From: SHYR01 sp036013055
GTDB taxonomy: Bacteria > Chloroflexota > Dehalococcoidia > UBA2979
Direction: 5' to 3'
NCBI GenBank assembly: GCA_036013055.1
Contig: DASCQM010000016.1
Location: 144,833-208,832 of the forward strand
Length of the DNA: 64,000 nucleotides
Made by a program: the position numbers and the translations under genes. The notes beneath the pieces are model-generated. The model worked only from the letters and a program-made list of their open reading frames with translations. It ran no database searches and was not told the DNA's origin. How positions within the stretch are numbered: position 1 is the stretch's first letter; every line of letters starts with the position of its first letter. Of this stretch, positions 52,675-61,169 are shown piece by piece.

Positions 52675-53598
52675 CTAGCCAGACGAGCGCTGGGCGAGCG
52701 CCGAGCCGACGGCGACGAGCGCCACTCCGGCGATCAATTCGTGCCCGATCGACTCGTCAAGGATCAGCGCGCTGAGGACGACGCTGATCGCGGGCGTCAC
52801 GAGTTGGAGCGCCGCTACCCTCGATGGCAGGAAGCGCTGCAGCAGCCACATGTTCCCCATGAACCCGAAGCCGGCGATCACGATGCCCTGGTAGAAGAGT
52901 GCGACCGCCAGTTGCCCGGTGAACACGTACGGATCGGACTCGGTGAAGAGGCTCGTGAGGACGAAGAAGATCGTTCCCGCCACGGTTTGCGTCATCAAGA
53001 GCTTGTGGATCTCGATGCTTTGGGAGGTCTGCGAGACGTAGACCAGCCGCGAGCCGAGGAGAAATGCAGAGCCGAGCATGAGCGCGTCGCCCATCAAGTC
53101 GGCGTAGCCATCGAGGCTCGACGAGAAGATCACGACCACTCCCGCATACGCGACGACTGTCCCGATCGCACGGCTGGCCGAGAGCCGATCGCCCGGTACG
53201 AGGAAGTGCGCTATCACGCCGGTCCAGAGCGGAAACGTGGAATTGATTACCGCGGCGTGCCCGGCCGTTGTGTGCTCCTGCCCGATGTTCATGAACGTAA
53301 TCTGAGACGAGAACAACACCCCGAGCCCCGCCAGCGGTAGCCACTCGTTGCGTGCGATGCGGAACGAGTGTTTCGTCGCGATCGCCCAAACGAGGACGAC
53401 GACACCACCGAGCATGATCCGCATCCACGCCAGCCGCAGCGGCGGCGCGTCGCGCAAGCCCGCCTTGATCGCGACCGGGTTGCCGCCCCACAGCGCCGCG
53501 AGCGCGAGTGCGAAGCCCGCCGCCGGCCCACTCAGCTGTCGACGCTGGTCGGGCGGGGTGTCGGGAGACGTGTCGGTTGGAGGGTTGCTGTCCTGCAC
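52675..53598 (-). CDS. EamA/DMT-family transporter
   Basis: The 307-residue membrane protein has ten hydrophobic segments in two EamA repeats (each starting near ALWGGNPVAIKAG and LMGDALMLGSAFLL). The loop GFGFMGNMWLLQRFLPSRVAALQLVTPAISV, split over two helices, is typical of the YdcZ/RhaT-like DMT exporters of metabolites. Substrate unknown. It starts 25 bp upstream of the convergent-side hydrolase genes on the same strand and may be co-transcribed with them. Confidence 0.87.
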   Translation of the reverse strand: MQDSNPPTDTSPDTPPDQRRQLSGPAAGFALALAALWGGNPVAIKAGLRDAPPLRLAWMRIMLGGVVVLVWAIATKHSFRIARNEWLPLAGLGVLFSSQITFMNIGQEHTTAGHAAVINSTFPLWTGVIAHFLVPGDRLSASRAIGTVVAYAGVVVIFSSSLDGYADLMGDALMLGSAFLLGSRLVYVSQTSQSIEIHKLLMTQTVAGTIFFVLTSLFTESDPYVFTGQLAVALFYQGIVIAGFGFMGNMWLLQRFLPSRVAALQLVTPAISVVLSALILDESIGHELIAGVALVAVGSALAQRSSG

Positions 53599-53622
53599 GA
53601 GGCGTGATGCTACAGGCTCGTG

Positions 53623-54417
53623 CTACTGGCCGCCCGTCCGGCTCACCAGCGCGGCAATCGCCTCGAAGTAGCGGTCGCGGCCAACCCAGAGCAGGTCGTT
53701 GTGCCCCGCGTTGGGAATCGTGACCAGCGCTCGTTCGGTCTCCGCCAGCAGTTCGTACAGCTCGGCGGCTCGCTCAAGCGGAATCAAGTCGTCGCGTTCG
53801 CCATGGATCAGCAACGCCGGCAGGCGAATCGACCGCACCTTCGCGTCGTGCGCAGCAGCGAGCAACGCGCCGAGCTCGGTGTCGAGCTGCCCCGTGCGCT
53901 CGAGCGTGCGACGGATCCCGGCTGCACCACTCTCTATGATCAGCCCCTCGAACAGCTCCGCATCGCGTCCCGCAAGTTCGAGCGCCGCGTGCGCGCCGAG
54001 ACTGCGTCCCATCACGAGGCGGCGAGGGGAGAGTCCCAGCTCGTCCTGTAGCCGTACGAGGTAGCGTGCGGCAACAGGAGCGTCGGTGATCATCGCACCC
54101 AACGAGGGCTGTCCGGTGCTGTGCCCGTAGCCGCGGAACTCAGCGACGAACAGGTTCAGCCCGATCTCGTGGTAGAGTTGCGAGATGTCGTCGTGATCGC
54201 TAGCGATCTCGCCGTTGCCGTGGAAGTACAACACCGTCGGGTAGCTGGGGTCGTCGATGTAGACGCGAGCGCCAAGACTGACGCCATCGGCGACGTCAAT
54301 CAGGTGATCGGCCGCCCCCTCGGGTGGCGGGAACTTCTCAGGTCGGGGGTAGAACATCGTCGCGGTCGCGCCTTCGCGATCAAGCAGCCCGTAGTCGGCC
54401 TCCGGTAGCTCAGCCAT
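53623..54417 (-). CDS. alpha/beta hydrolase
   Basis: The 264-residue alpha/beta hydrolase has YFHGNGEIASDHDD as the oxyanion segment, nucleophile Ser in MGRSLGAHA, Asp in GERDDLIP and His in NAGHNDLL. The architecture resembles BAAT/FSH1-like or prolyl-oligopeptidase-related esterases. Start ATG 54417 has GAGGGG upstream; ATG 54429 is an alternative. It lies 29 bp downstream of another hydrolase gene on the same strand. Confidence 0.85.
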   Translation of the reverse strand: MAELPEADYGLLDREGATATMFYPRPEKFPPPEGAADHLIDVADGVSLGARVYIDDPSYPTVLYFHGNGEIASDHDDISQLYHEIGLNLFVAEFRGYGHSTGQPSLGAMITDAPVAARYLVRLQDELGLSPRRLVMGRSLGAHAALELAGRDAELFEGLIIESGAAGIRRTLERTGQLDTELGALLAAAHDAKVRSIRLPALLIHGERDDLIPLERAAELYELLAETERALVTIPNAGHNDLLWVGRDRYFEAIAALVSRTGGQ

Positions 54418-54446
54418 CTCGCCCCTCATCCCAATCGCAACGCGGG

Positions 54447-55166
54447 CTAGTCGCCCCCGACGCCCCGAACGAACTCCAGTACGCGCGGTGCGATGTCGTC
54501 GATCTCGTGCGAGGCCTCGACGTGGCTCTTGCCATCGAGCGCGAACCACGGCACGTCTTGCTGCTCGCAGAATTGCTTCACGCCCTCGTAGCGCGTCGTG
54601 TCGCCGCTGCCGGCGAACATCAGAAGCGGCACCGACGTCGTGCGCAGCGCCTGCACCGCACCGCCGAAGCGGCCGCCACCCTCGACGCAAGCCGCCCACG
54701 CGTCGCGGCTGGCATCCGGGCGATCCTTCAGGCTCTCCCAAATTTCCTCGAAGTCCTGGTTGGCCATCGGACTGTCGGGAGCGCCTCCGGGCGAGTAGCC
54801 GCCGAGGATCAGTGAGCGGAAACGCTGCGGCGTGTAGATCGCGCAGGCCATGCCGATCAGTGAGCCCATCGAGTAGCCGAGGTAGTGCGCCTGCTTGATC
54901 TCCGCGTCGTTTAGCACGGAGGCCACGTCCATCGCTCGCAGGCGAGCGTCGTAGGCGTAGGCGTCGGTCGGGCGGTCGCTCTCGCCGTGGCCGCGCCCAT
55001 CGACGAAGATCAACTGCAGCTCGGAGCCGAGCGCGTCCGTCCAGCCGCGCTCACGCCATCGCTCTCCCGACGAGCCGAAGCCGTGGTGGATCACCAGCGG
55101 CAGACCGCTGCCTTCGCTCTCGTAATGGATGCGCACGCCGTCCTCACGGTTCGTGGCAAATGGCAT
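54447..55166 (-). CDS. alpha/beta hydrolase
   Basis: The 239-residue protein has HHGFGSS (oxyanion loop), DGRGHGESDRP, nucleophile Ser in GYSMGS, Asp in GSGDTT and His in KSHVE. This is the layout of small esterases, lactonases and C-C hydrolases. The substrate is not evident. It shares strand and close spacing with the neighbouring hydrolase and PPOX-fold gene. Confidence 0.87.
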   Translation of the reverse strand: MPFATNREDGVRIHYESEGSGLPLVIHHGFGSSGERWRERGWTDALGSELQLIFVDGRGHGESDRPTDAYAYDARLRAMDVASVLNDAEIKQAHYLGYSMGSLIGMACAIYTPQRFRSLILGGYSPGGAPDSPMANQDFEEIWESLKDRPDASRDAWAACVEGGGRFGGAVQALRTTSVPLLMFAGSGDTTRYEGVKQFCEQQDVPWFALDGKSHVEASHEIDDIAPRVLEFVRGVGGD

Positions 55167-55204
55167 CGTCTGGCTCCTCTCGTGCGTATCTCTATCGCGG
55201 CTGA

Positions 55205-55636
55205 CTACGCTCGCTCGCGGGCGTCCTTGGGATTGTCCCAGGACCGTATGCGCGTCGGTGTGAGCTTGATGTACGTCGTTCCGGGGCGAACTTCCGTCGG
55301 CAGGTCGGCCTCGGCGGTGCCGCGCCAGCGGGCAGCCACCTGCGCCAGCCGCAGCACCTCGTCGGGATCGTCGATCAGGGTACCGTCGCCCTGCACGATC
55401 AGGCCCCGCAACTCCGGCATGCGCTGACCGACCTCGATCAGCACGGAGATCTTCGGGTTGCGCTGCACGTTGACCGCTCGCTGCCCGCGGGCGTTGAGGT
55501 AGATATTGTCGTCTTCGCGAAAGTAGCCAAGCGGCACGGTCAGCGGGTAGCCCATGCCATCGATCGTCGACAGCATCATCCAGCCCGGGCGGCTGTCGAG
55601 GAACTCGAGAGCCTCATTGTGTGTCATCTCCGCCAT
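55205..55636 (-). CDS. PPOX-class (pyridoxamine oxidase-fold) F420/FMN-binding protein
   Basis: The 143-residue split-barrel protein has MMLSTIDGMGYPLTVPLGYFREDDNIYLNARGQRAVNVQRNPKISVLIE, split here in two typical segments, which matches PPOX-class F420- or flavin-dependent reductases. It probably reduces a small molecule or haem-related compound with F420 or FMN. It precedes the two alpha/beta hydrolase genes on the same strand and follows a decayed cyclase gene. Confidence 0.82.
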   Translation of the reverse strand: MAEMTHNEALEFLDSRPGWMMLSTIDGMGYPLTVPLGYFREDDNIYLNARGQRAVNVQRNPKISVLIEVGQRMPELRGLIVQGDGTLIDDPDEVLRLAQVAARWRGTAEADLPTEVRPGTTYIKLTPTRIRSWDNPKDARERA

Positions 55637-55648
55637 TGATTGGTCTCC

Positions 55649-56693
55649 CTCACTCGTCCCTGTTCGCGATCGCGTAGAGCGCCACCAGCTCGTCGAAGCC
55701 CTTCATCCTGGCGTCATCGGCAGACGTAATTCGGACGTCTTATCCGCGCAAAGCTCCCACACAACGTTTGAGACCAGCACCTGTCCGGCTCTGCGCGATC
55801 GGTGATGCGTGCCGCGAACTGTACCGCCGTGCCGAAGATGTCGTCCTCCTCGGCGATCGGCTCACCGGCGTTGATGTTGATGCGCGCGCGCACCTCGCCG
55901 CCGCCGAACTCCCGCTGAATTGCGAGCGACGCTTCGACGGCTGAGACCGCCGAGGGGAAGCTGGCCATGATGCCGTCGCCGGTGTGCTTTACCGCGCGGT
56001 CGTCGTTAGATCCGAGTGCGCCTCGGACGGCGTTCTTGCGTCCTCGCTGCACCTCCTGCGCGGCCTCGTCGCCGACGCACTGGGTGAACGCGGTCGAAGA
56101 TTCCAAGTCGGTGCAGAGGATAGGTTGGAAAGCACCGGATTGCTGCGCACCGCTCTCCGCCTCACCATCCGCAGTGCCGCGTGTCAGGAAGTTGATCATG
56201 ATCGGAACGATTCGGTCCTCAGCATCGTGGGCGAATTCGGCGGAGGAGCCGGGAACGAGTTGGAATCGTGCTCCCGGAATCCGCGCGGCGGCACCGCGAG
56301 CCTTATCTGGGTTGAGGGTACCCTCATCGCGCCGTAGCACCGGCGTCTCGACCCGCACGGATGTCGCCGTCTCCATGCATCGAATTGCTCCGCTGCCTCT
56401 CTTAGTTTGAGATGATCGACGAGATCGTCGATCGAACGCACCTGGTGATCGAGGTCGAACGAGAGGCCTCCGTGTACTCCCTGCGTACTAGCATCGACGA
56501 TGACCAAGTGGAAGCGCTCGGCCAAGTCCTTGTGCGCTCTGCGGTTGGGTTCGCTCCTACCGGCTATCAGTGCACCCCTGGCGCGGATGTTCGGGAGATA
56601 GATCAGTGGAGGAGCTGAGGACGGCCCATGATCTACATACGGAATGCTCCCACCGTCAGGGTGCGGAACGTATTGAATCGGCGGCGTGTCCAT
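55649..56693 (-). pseudogene. alpha/beta hydrolase-adenylate cyclase fusion, decayed
   Basis: The original protein would have an alpha/beta hydrolase followed by a class III cyclase. The ATG at 56693 starts a hydrolase N-terminus (IQYVPHPDGGSIPYVDHG, HLVIVDASTQGVHGG). About 100 or more residues with the nucleophile Ser are missing, and near 56380 the frame shifts by one into the hydrolase end (AARIPGARFQLVPGSS) and cyclase domain (LCTDLESSTAFT, VKHTGDGIMASFPSA, FGTAVQFAARI). At about 55778 a further frameshift separates VLVSNVVWELCA, and another leads to MKGFDELVALYAI and the final TGA at 55651-55649. No intact product is possible. Confidence 0.75.
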
Positions 56694-56810
56694 CGCTGCT
56701 ACTCCGGCACGGTCGAACTTGTTGAGGGCGTGATGATAGCGCGTCTGACGGGGTGACAGGCAGCGTCTGCGCTTCGCCGTCGGCCGCCGCGCTGCGACAA
56801 TACTGGTGCT

Positions 56811-57785
56811 ATGCCGCCGCTCTCGATCCGCGACGCCCTCACTGAGTTGCCCGTGCGCCTCGCGCCGATGGCTAGCTTTACCAACGCGCCGTTCCGGCAG
56901 ATTGCCCGCGCTTGCGGCAGCGGCTTCACGACGAACGAGGAGATCGACGTCGACGCGCTGCTCTACGACAACGTCCGCACCCGCGACCTCGCGCGCATCC
57001 GCCCCGACGAGGGACTGGTTGCGATGCAGCTCTTGGGCAGTAGTGCCGAGACGCTCGTGCCCGCTGCGGTGAAGCTCGTCGACGCTGGTGCGCAGATCAT
57101 CGACATCAACATGGGCTGTCCGGTGCGCAAGATTGTTGCGAAAGGGAAGGGGGCCGCGCTAATGCGCGACATCTCTGCGACCGCCGTGATCTTGTCCGCG
57201 ATCCGGCGAGCGATCGACGTGCCGCTGACGATCAAGATTCGCGGCGGTTGGGACCGCGATGCGCTGAACGCCGTCGAGGTAGCACGCATGGCCGAAGAGG
57301 TGGGCGTGGATGCGATCGCAGTTCACCCACGCACACGCTCGCAGCAGTTCACCGGCAGCGCGCCATGGCAGGTGATCGCCGATATTGTCGCCGCTGTTGA
57401 TATCCCGGTAACTGGCAACGGCGACGTCGCATCGCTCGCTGAGGCACGCGCGATGATGGCGCAGACTGGCTGCGATTCCGTGATGGTGGGGCGAGCCGCT
57501 CTCAGTAGGCCATGGCTCTTCGACGCCGGCTACGACCAGCTCGATGATGACGCGCGCACCGAGTATGAACATAGAGTGATCGACGACCACCTCGGTCTGA
57601 TCGAGGCCAATCAACCGTCCGCTGAGGCGCTGATCCAGTCCAAGAAGCAGCTCGCGCAGTACGTCGCGAGTACGCCGGGGGCGCGTGCCGCACGTCGAGC
57701 GATCTTCGAACAGTCGACGATCGACGATGTGCGCGCCGCCTTCAGCAGCTTCCACGAGCAACGACGGGATGCCGTCGTCGTCTGA
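56811..57785 (+). CDS. dusB: tRNA-dihydrouridine synthase (DusB type)
   Basis: The 324-residue FMN enzyme reduces specific uridines in tRNA to dihydrouridine. The TIM-barrel start APMASFTNAPFR and the active-site motif MGCPVRKIVAKGKGAALM with catalytic C103 are intact, followed by KIRGGWD, HPRTRSQQFTG and GNGDV, and a C-terminal helical tRNA-binding domain. It is preserved between two pseudogenes. Confidence 0.93.
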   Translation: MPPLSIRDALTELPVRLAPMASFTNAPFRQIARACGSGFTTNEEIDVDALLYDNVRTRDLARIRPDEGLVAMQLLGSSAETLVPAAVKLVDAGAQIIDINMGCPVRKIVAKGKGAALMRDISATAVILSAIRRAIDVPLTIKIRGGWDRDALNAVEVARMAEEVGVDAIAVHPRTRSQQFTGSAPWQVIADIVAAVDIPVTGNGDVASLAEARAMMAQTGCDSVMVGRAALSRPWLFDAGYDQLDDDARTEYEHRVIDDHLGLIEANQPSAEALIQSKKQLAQYVASTPGARAARRAIFEQSTIDDVRAAFSSFHEQRRDAVVV

Positions 57786-57838
57786 TTGTGCAGTCGGGGC
57801 GCTGGTGCGAGAGTGCGCCAATGTTCTGTTGATGGTCA

Positions 57839-58496
57839 CTCGCGCCACTCCTATTCGCGCTCCTCGCACTGACGGTCGTGTGCTCTGGCGGCGGCGGCGA
57901 GTCTGAAGCGACATTGGCTCCCGCAGCATCGACGGCCACGGACAGCCAATCCTCCAGTGCGATCACCGTCCCGACACCGAACACCGAGCCCACGCCGACC
58001 GGCGAACCGATCCCGCTTGAGACTCTGCCAGGCTCTTCGATATCGGCGGTGTCTACACCGGGCCGTCCGCGCTGCGAGGCATCGTCGATCGCGGCGTCTG
58101 CAAGGAAGATCTTGCTCGCGGGCTCTGTCTCAAGATCTTGGCGCGCACGTCGTGCATAACGAACTCTTGGGAGATCCTCGACTGGCCTGACATCACGGCG
58201 ACCGCGGCGTTTCTCACCAGCGACGACGGGGACCTGCGGATCGACTTCGAAGGAGAACTGCACCATGTGTCGGGGTGTACCGGCGGCTCCTCGGACGGCT
58301 GGACCAGTACGCGCTGCTACCTGCAGGAACTCACATGTGACCTCATCTGATCGCTCTTCTTCGACTCCAGCGAGAACACGCTGAACTATCGCTTCTTTGG
58401 CCCGCTCCAGGGCGAGCCCACCTGCACCATGGGACGTCGATCTCCCTGGTTCGCAACACGGGCCGCGGCGTCGTGGACACCTTCACCGGCTACTAA
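57839..58496 (+). pseudogene. decayed lipoprotein gene
   Basis: A signal peptide with lipobox (LAPLLFALLALTVVC, Cys codon 57881) lacks an in-frame start because of an upstream TGA. It leads into a Ser/Thr/Pro linker. After a frameshift near 58025 the other frame reads FDIGGVYTGPSALRG and a Cys-rich domain (DRGVCKEDLARGLC, SGCTGGSSDGW, CYLQELTC). That is cut by a TGA at about 58348-58350, resumes in frame as SLFFDSSENTLNYRFFGP, and shifts once more before ISLVRNTGRGVVDTFTGY and TAA 58494-58496. I do not recognise the family. Confidence 0.7.
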
Positions 58497-58627
58497 AATG
58501 AGGGAGAAACTGGCTTCGGCGAGCGAGCGATGCCGGTACGGAGGTCTGGAACAGCTTCTACTTCTTCCCCGGCTGGGGTGAATCCGTCGACGGCACCGCT
58601 GGCGAAGCTCCCGATGGTTGCCGTCGT

Positions 58628-58661
58628 GCCTTGCTCAGTCGGGTATCCGACTGAGCAAGGC
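58628..58661. repeat. perfect 15-bp inverted repeat with GTAT loop
   Basis: 58628-58642 (GCCTTGCTCAGTCGG) and 58647-58661 are exact reverse complements around the loop GTAT. There is no T tract on either side. It could be a factor-assisted transcription barrier, a regulator site, or one end of a small mobile or recombination element. Confidence 0.85.
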
Positions 58662-58886
58662 GAGCTCGCGGCTCGACGTGAAGGCGCCGATCACCGGCGC
58701 CGTCTCCAACGGCGAACGCACGCCGCCGACGTCGGGCGTCGTGACGCCTTCCGCGAAGACAGCGAGACCGTGCGCACCGAAGTTGCGAAGACGCCGCTGG
58801 TCGAGGACGGCGCGTACGAGTGACATCCGGTGGCGACGCAGCCACTGCTCGATCCGCTCGCCACTTGCCGCCAGCGCCATGCGCAC
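58635..58886 (-). CDS. uncertain 83-codon reading frame or gene remnant
   Basis: The frame has high third-position GC as in real genes here, and a coherent segment (FGAHGLAVFAEGVTTPDVGG), but no family is recognised. It ends inside the inverted repeat and has no clear ribosome binding site. It may be the surviving end of a larger minus-strand gene. Confidence 0.3.
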   Translation of the reverse strand: MRMALAASGERIEQWLRRHRMSLVRAVLDQRRLRNFGAHGLAVFAEGVTTPDVGGVRSPLETAPVIGAFTSSRELALLSRIPD

Positions 58887-58943
58887 GGTATGCAGAGGCT
58901 CATCATCGTAACGAACCGTCCGGGACGTCCTAGGGAGACTGAA

Positions 58944-59714
58944 ATGGCTAATCCACCAATCGATGTCAGCGGCAAGGTGGCACTGGTCACCGGCGGCAAC
59001 GGAGGCATCGGCCTCGGCATGGCGCAGGCGCTAGCCGATGCGAGCGCGGGCGTCTGCATCTGGGGCCGCAACGAGGAGAAGAACGCCGTTGCCGCTGAGC
59101 AACTGAAGGCCGCCGGTGGGGACGTGCTTGCCCTCGTCTGCGATGTCGCAAACGAGGAACACGTCGAGGAGGCGTTCCAGGCGACGCTCGATCACTTCGG
59201 TAAGGTCGACGGCTGTTTCGCGAACGCCGGGATCGGCGGCGGTGGCGCGCCGTTCCACGAGATGACAACCGAGTCGTGGCGTCGCGTGCTCGGTGTGAAC
59301 CTCGACGGCACGTTCTTCACCTACCGCGCCGCCGTGCGTCACATGATCGACCGCGGCGAGGGCGGGCGGCTGGTCGCGACGTCATCGGTTTCGGCCGTCG
59401 ATGGCGCGCCGCGTAGCCAGCACTACGCATCGAGCAAGGGCGGGCTGAACGCGATGACGCGCGGGCTGGCCGTCGAACTGGCGCGCCACAACATCACCGC
59501 CAACACGATCCTGCCCGGCTGGATCGAAACCGCGATGACGGAGAATTCGTTCGCGGACGAGCGTTTCGAGGCCAATGTCCTTAAGCGCGTCCCGTTCCGT
59601 CGCTGGGGGCAGCCCACGGACTTCGGCGGGATCGCCGTCTACCTGATGAGCGACGCCTCCGCCTACCACACGGGCGATGAGTTTATCATCGACGGTGGCT
59701 ACACGAAGTTCTAA
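58944..59714 (+). CDS. short-chain dehydrogenase/reductase
   Basis: The 256-residue SDR has TGGNGGIGLG (cofactor), NAG, catalytic Ser in ATSSVSAVDG and an intact YASSK with Tyr and Lys. The end is EFIIDGGYTKF, as in FabG-like 3-ketoacyl or alcohol dehydrogenases. The start ATG 58944 has AGGGAG six to seven bases upstream; an earlier in-frame TTG would add an unlikely leader. In contrast to the SDR at 44.7 kb, all catalytic residues are present. Confidence 0.92.
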   Translation: MANPPIDVSGKVALVTGGNGGIGLGMAQALADASAGVCIWGRNEEKNAVAAEQLKAAGGDVLALVCDVANEEHVEEAFQATLDHFGKVDGCFANAGIGGGGAPFHEMTTESWRRVLGVNLDGTFFTYRAAVRHMIDRGEGGRLVATSSVSAVDGAPRSQHYASSKGGLNAMTRGLAVELARHNITANTILPGWIETAMTENSFADERFEANVLKRVPFRRWGQPTDFGGIAVYLMSDASAYHTGDEFIIDGGYTKF

Positions 59715-59738
59715 GCGCGCCATTCGGAGCGCACGCGG

Positions 59739-60977
59739 TCACCGCGCACGCAGCCTCTTCGCGAGCACGAGCGCGACGGCGCTAGAGACGACGAGTCCCA
59801 CGCCGCTGAGCGTGAGCGCTGTGGGCACGCCCGTCGCGTCGGCGATCGCGCCGAGCGTGAGTGGCCCGATCCAGCCCCAGCCGATCGCGAAGTTCCAGCC
59901 TCCGAGGGCACGGCCGCGTAGTTCATCCGGGACGCTGTCCTGCAGCATGATCCACTCGAGGGCGTCGACCATCGCCGCCGACGCGCCGACGCCAGCAACG
60001 GTGACGACCGAGAGCCAGAAGATCGTCGAGTTGCCGAGCACGACGAGCAGTGCGCCAAACGTCGCGAAGACGGCGATCAGCATCAGGCCGCGGCGCACGC
60101 GATCCGCTGCGAGGACGAGCAGTAGCATGCCCAGCATCGATCCGATGGCGACGCCGGCCGTCAGAACGCCCAGGCGCTCGGGACCGACTTCCAGTACGCG
60201 TTCCGCCACCGCCGGCAGCAGGCCGTTGTACGAGAAGCCGAGGATCTCGACGAGGATCATCATCCCGACGAGCAATCGCACCATCGGTGTGTACCAGATC
60301 ATGCGCAGCCCCTCGATCACCTCCGATGTGAAGCGGGACTCGCTGTTTGTACGCCTTGGCGGTGGCCGCACACGAGAGAACATCAACGCCGCGCCCGCGA
60401 GCGGAACTGTGCCGATCAGAAACGTCGGTGCAGGGCCCAGCCAGCCGATCAGTACGCCGCCGCTCAGCGCACCCACGACACCGACGGAGCGTTGACCTAG
60501 CGAGGTAAGCGTGACGGCGTTGCCGAGTCGCTCTGGCCCGACGATTGATGCCTGTAGCGGCTGCAGCGCGGTGTTCTGAAAGGCGATTGTCCCCCCCGTG
60601 ATGAAGACGAGCGCCATCAGGAACGGCACCCCTGCGACGTCGAAGAACACTGCAGCGGACATCAGTGCAGCGGCGGCCATGCGCACGATCGCCGTCGCCA
60701 TCAGAATGCGCGCACGGGGCAGGCGGTCGGATGCCGCGCCGCCGATCGGACCGAGCACAAGGTTTGGGATCGTGCGGATCGCGAATGATAGGGCAGCGAG
60801 GAAGACTGACCCGGTCTCGTCCAGCACGAACCAGCCGATCGCGAGCCGTTCCATCCACATGCCGAGACCAAAGAGCACCGCGCCCAGCCACGCCTTGCGG
60901 AACTCGGGCTCGCTGAACGAAGTGAGCACGCCGGGCGCGGCTGCTGCATCTGGACGGGGATCGCTGGCGGACGTCAT
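59739..60977 (-). CDS. MFS transporter (EntS/MFS_3-like)
   Basis: The 412-residue protein has twelve hydrophobic segments in two halves with GPIGGAASDRLPRARILM as the intracellular loop 2-3 motif. It resembles the MFS_3/enterobactin exporter-like subgroup. Substrate unknown. Divergent from the second MFS gene; the start ATG 60977 is about 190 bp from the next start. Confidence 0.87.
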   Translation of the reverse strand: MTSASDPRPDAAAAPGVLTSFSEPEFRKAWLGAVLFGLGMWMERLAIGWFVLDETGSVFLAALSFAIRTIPNLVLGPIGGAASDRLPRARILMATAIVRMAAAALMSAAVFFDVAGVPFLMALVFITGGTIAFQNTALQPLQASIVGPERLGNAVTLTSLGQRSVGVVGALSGGVLIGWLGPAPTFLIGTVPLAGAALMFSRVRPPPRRTNSESRFTSEVIEGLRMIWYTPMVRLLVGMMILVEILGFSYNGLLPAVAERVLEVGPERLGVLTAGVAIGSMLGMLLLVLAADRVRRGLMLIAVFATFGALLVVLGNSTIFWLSVVTVAGVGASAAMVDALEWIMLQDSVPDELRGRALGGWNFAIGWGWIGPLTLGAIADATGVPTALTLSGVGLVVSSAVALVLAKRLRAR

Positions 60978-61169
60978 GCGCTCCGGTCGTGGGTGGATAA
61001 CATCGATGGCAGCGCGATCATCGAAGTGTCCTCGGCACGCGACGAACGCCTCGCCGCAGAGGTTGCAATATATCTGACGCGTGACAGATCACGCCGGGAC
61101 GGGTTCGCGTGCGATGTTGAATCTGACGTGAGCGGGTACTCTTACGCTCACAAGCGGTGCAGGAGTTCC

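Larger units (their letters stand above)
58497..58943. other. 446-bp stretch with a perfect inverted repeat and one uncertain small ORF
   Basis: Apart from the 15-bp inverted repeat and a minus-strand 83-codon reading frame, no gene is supported. The ribosome binding site of the next short-chain dehydrogenase gene (AGGGAG) lies at its right end. Confidence 0.5.
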
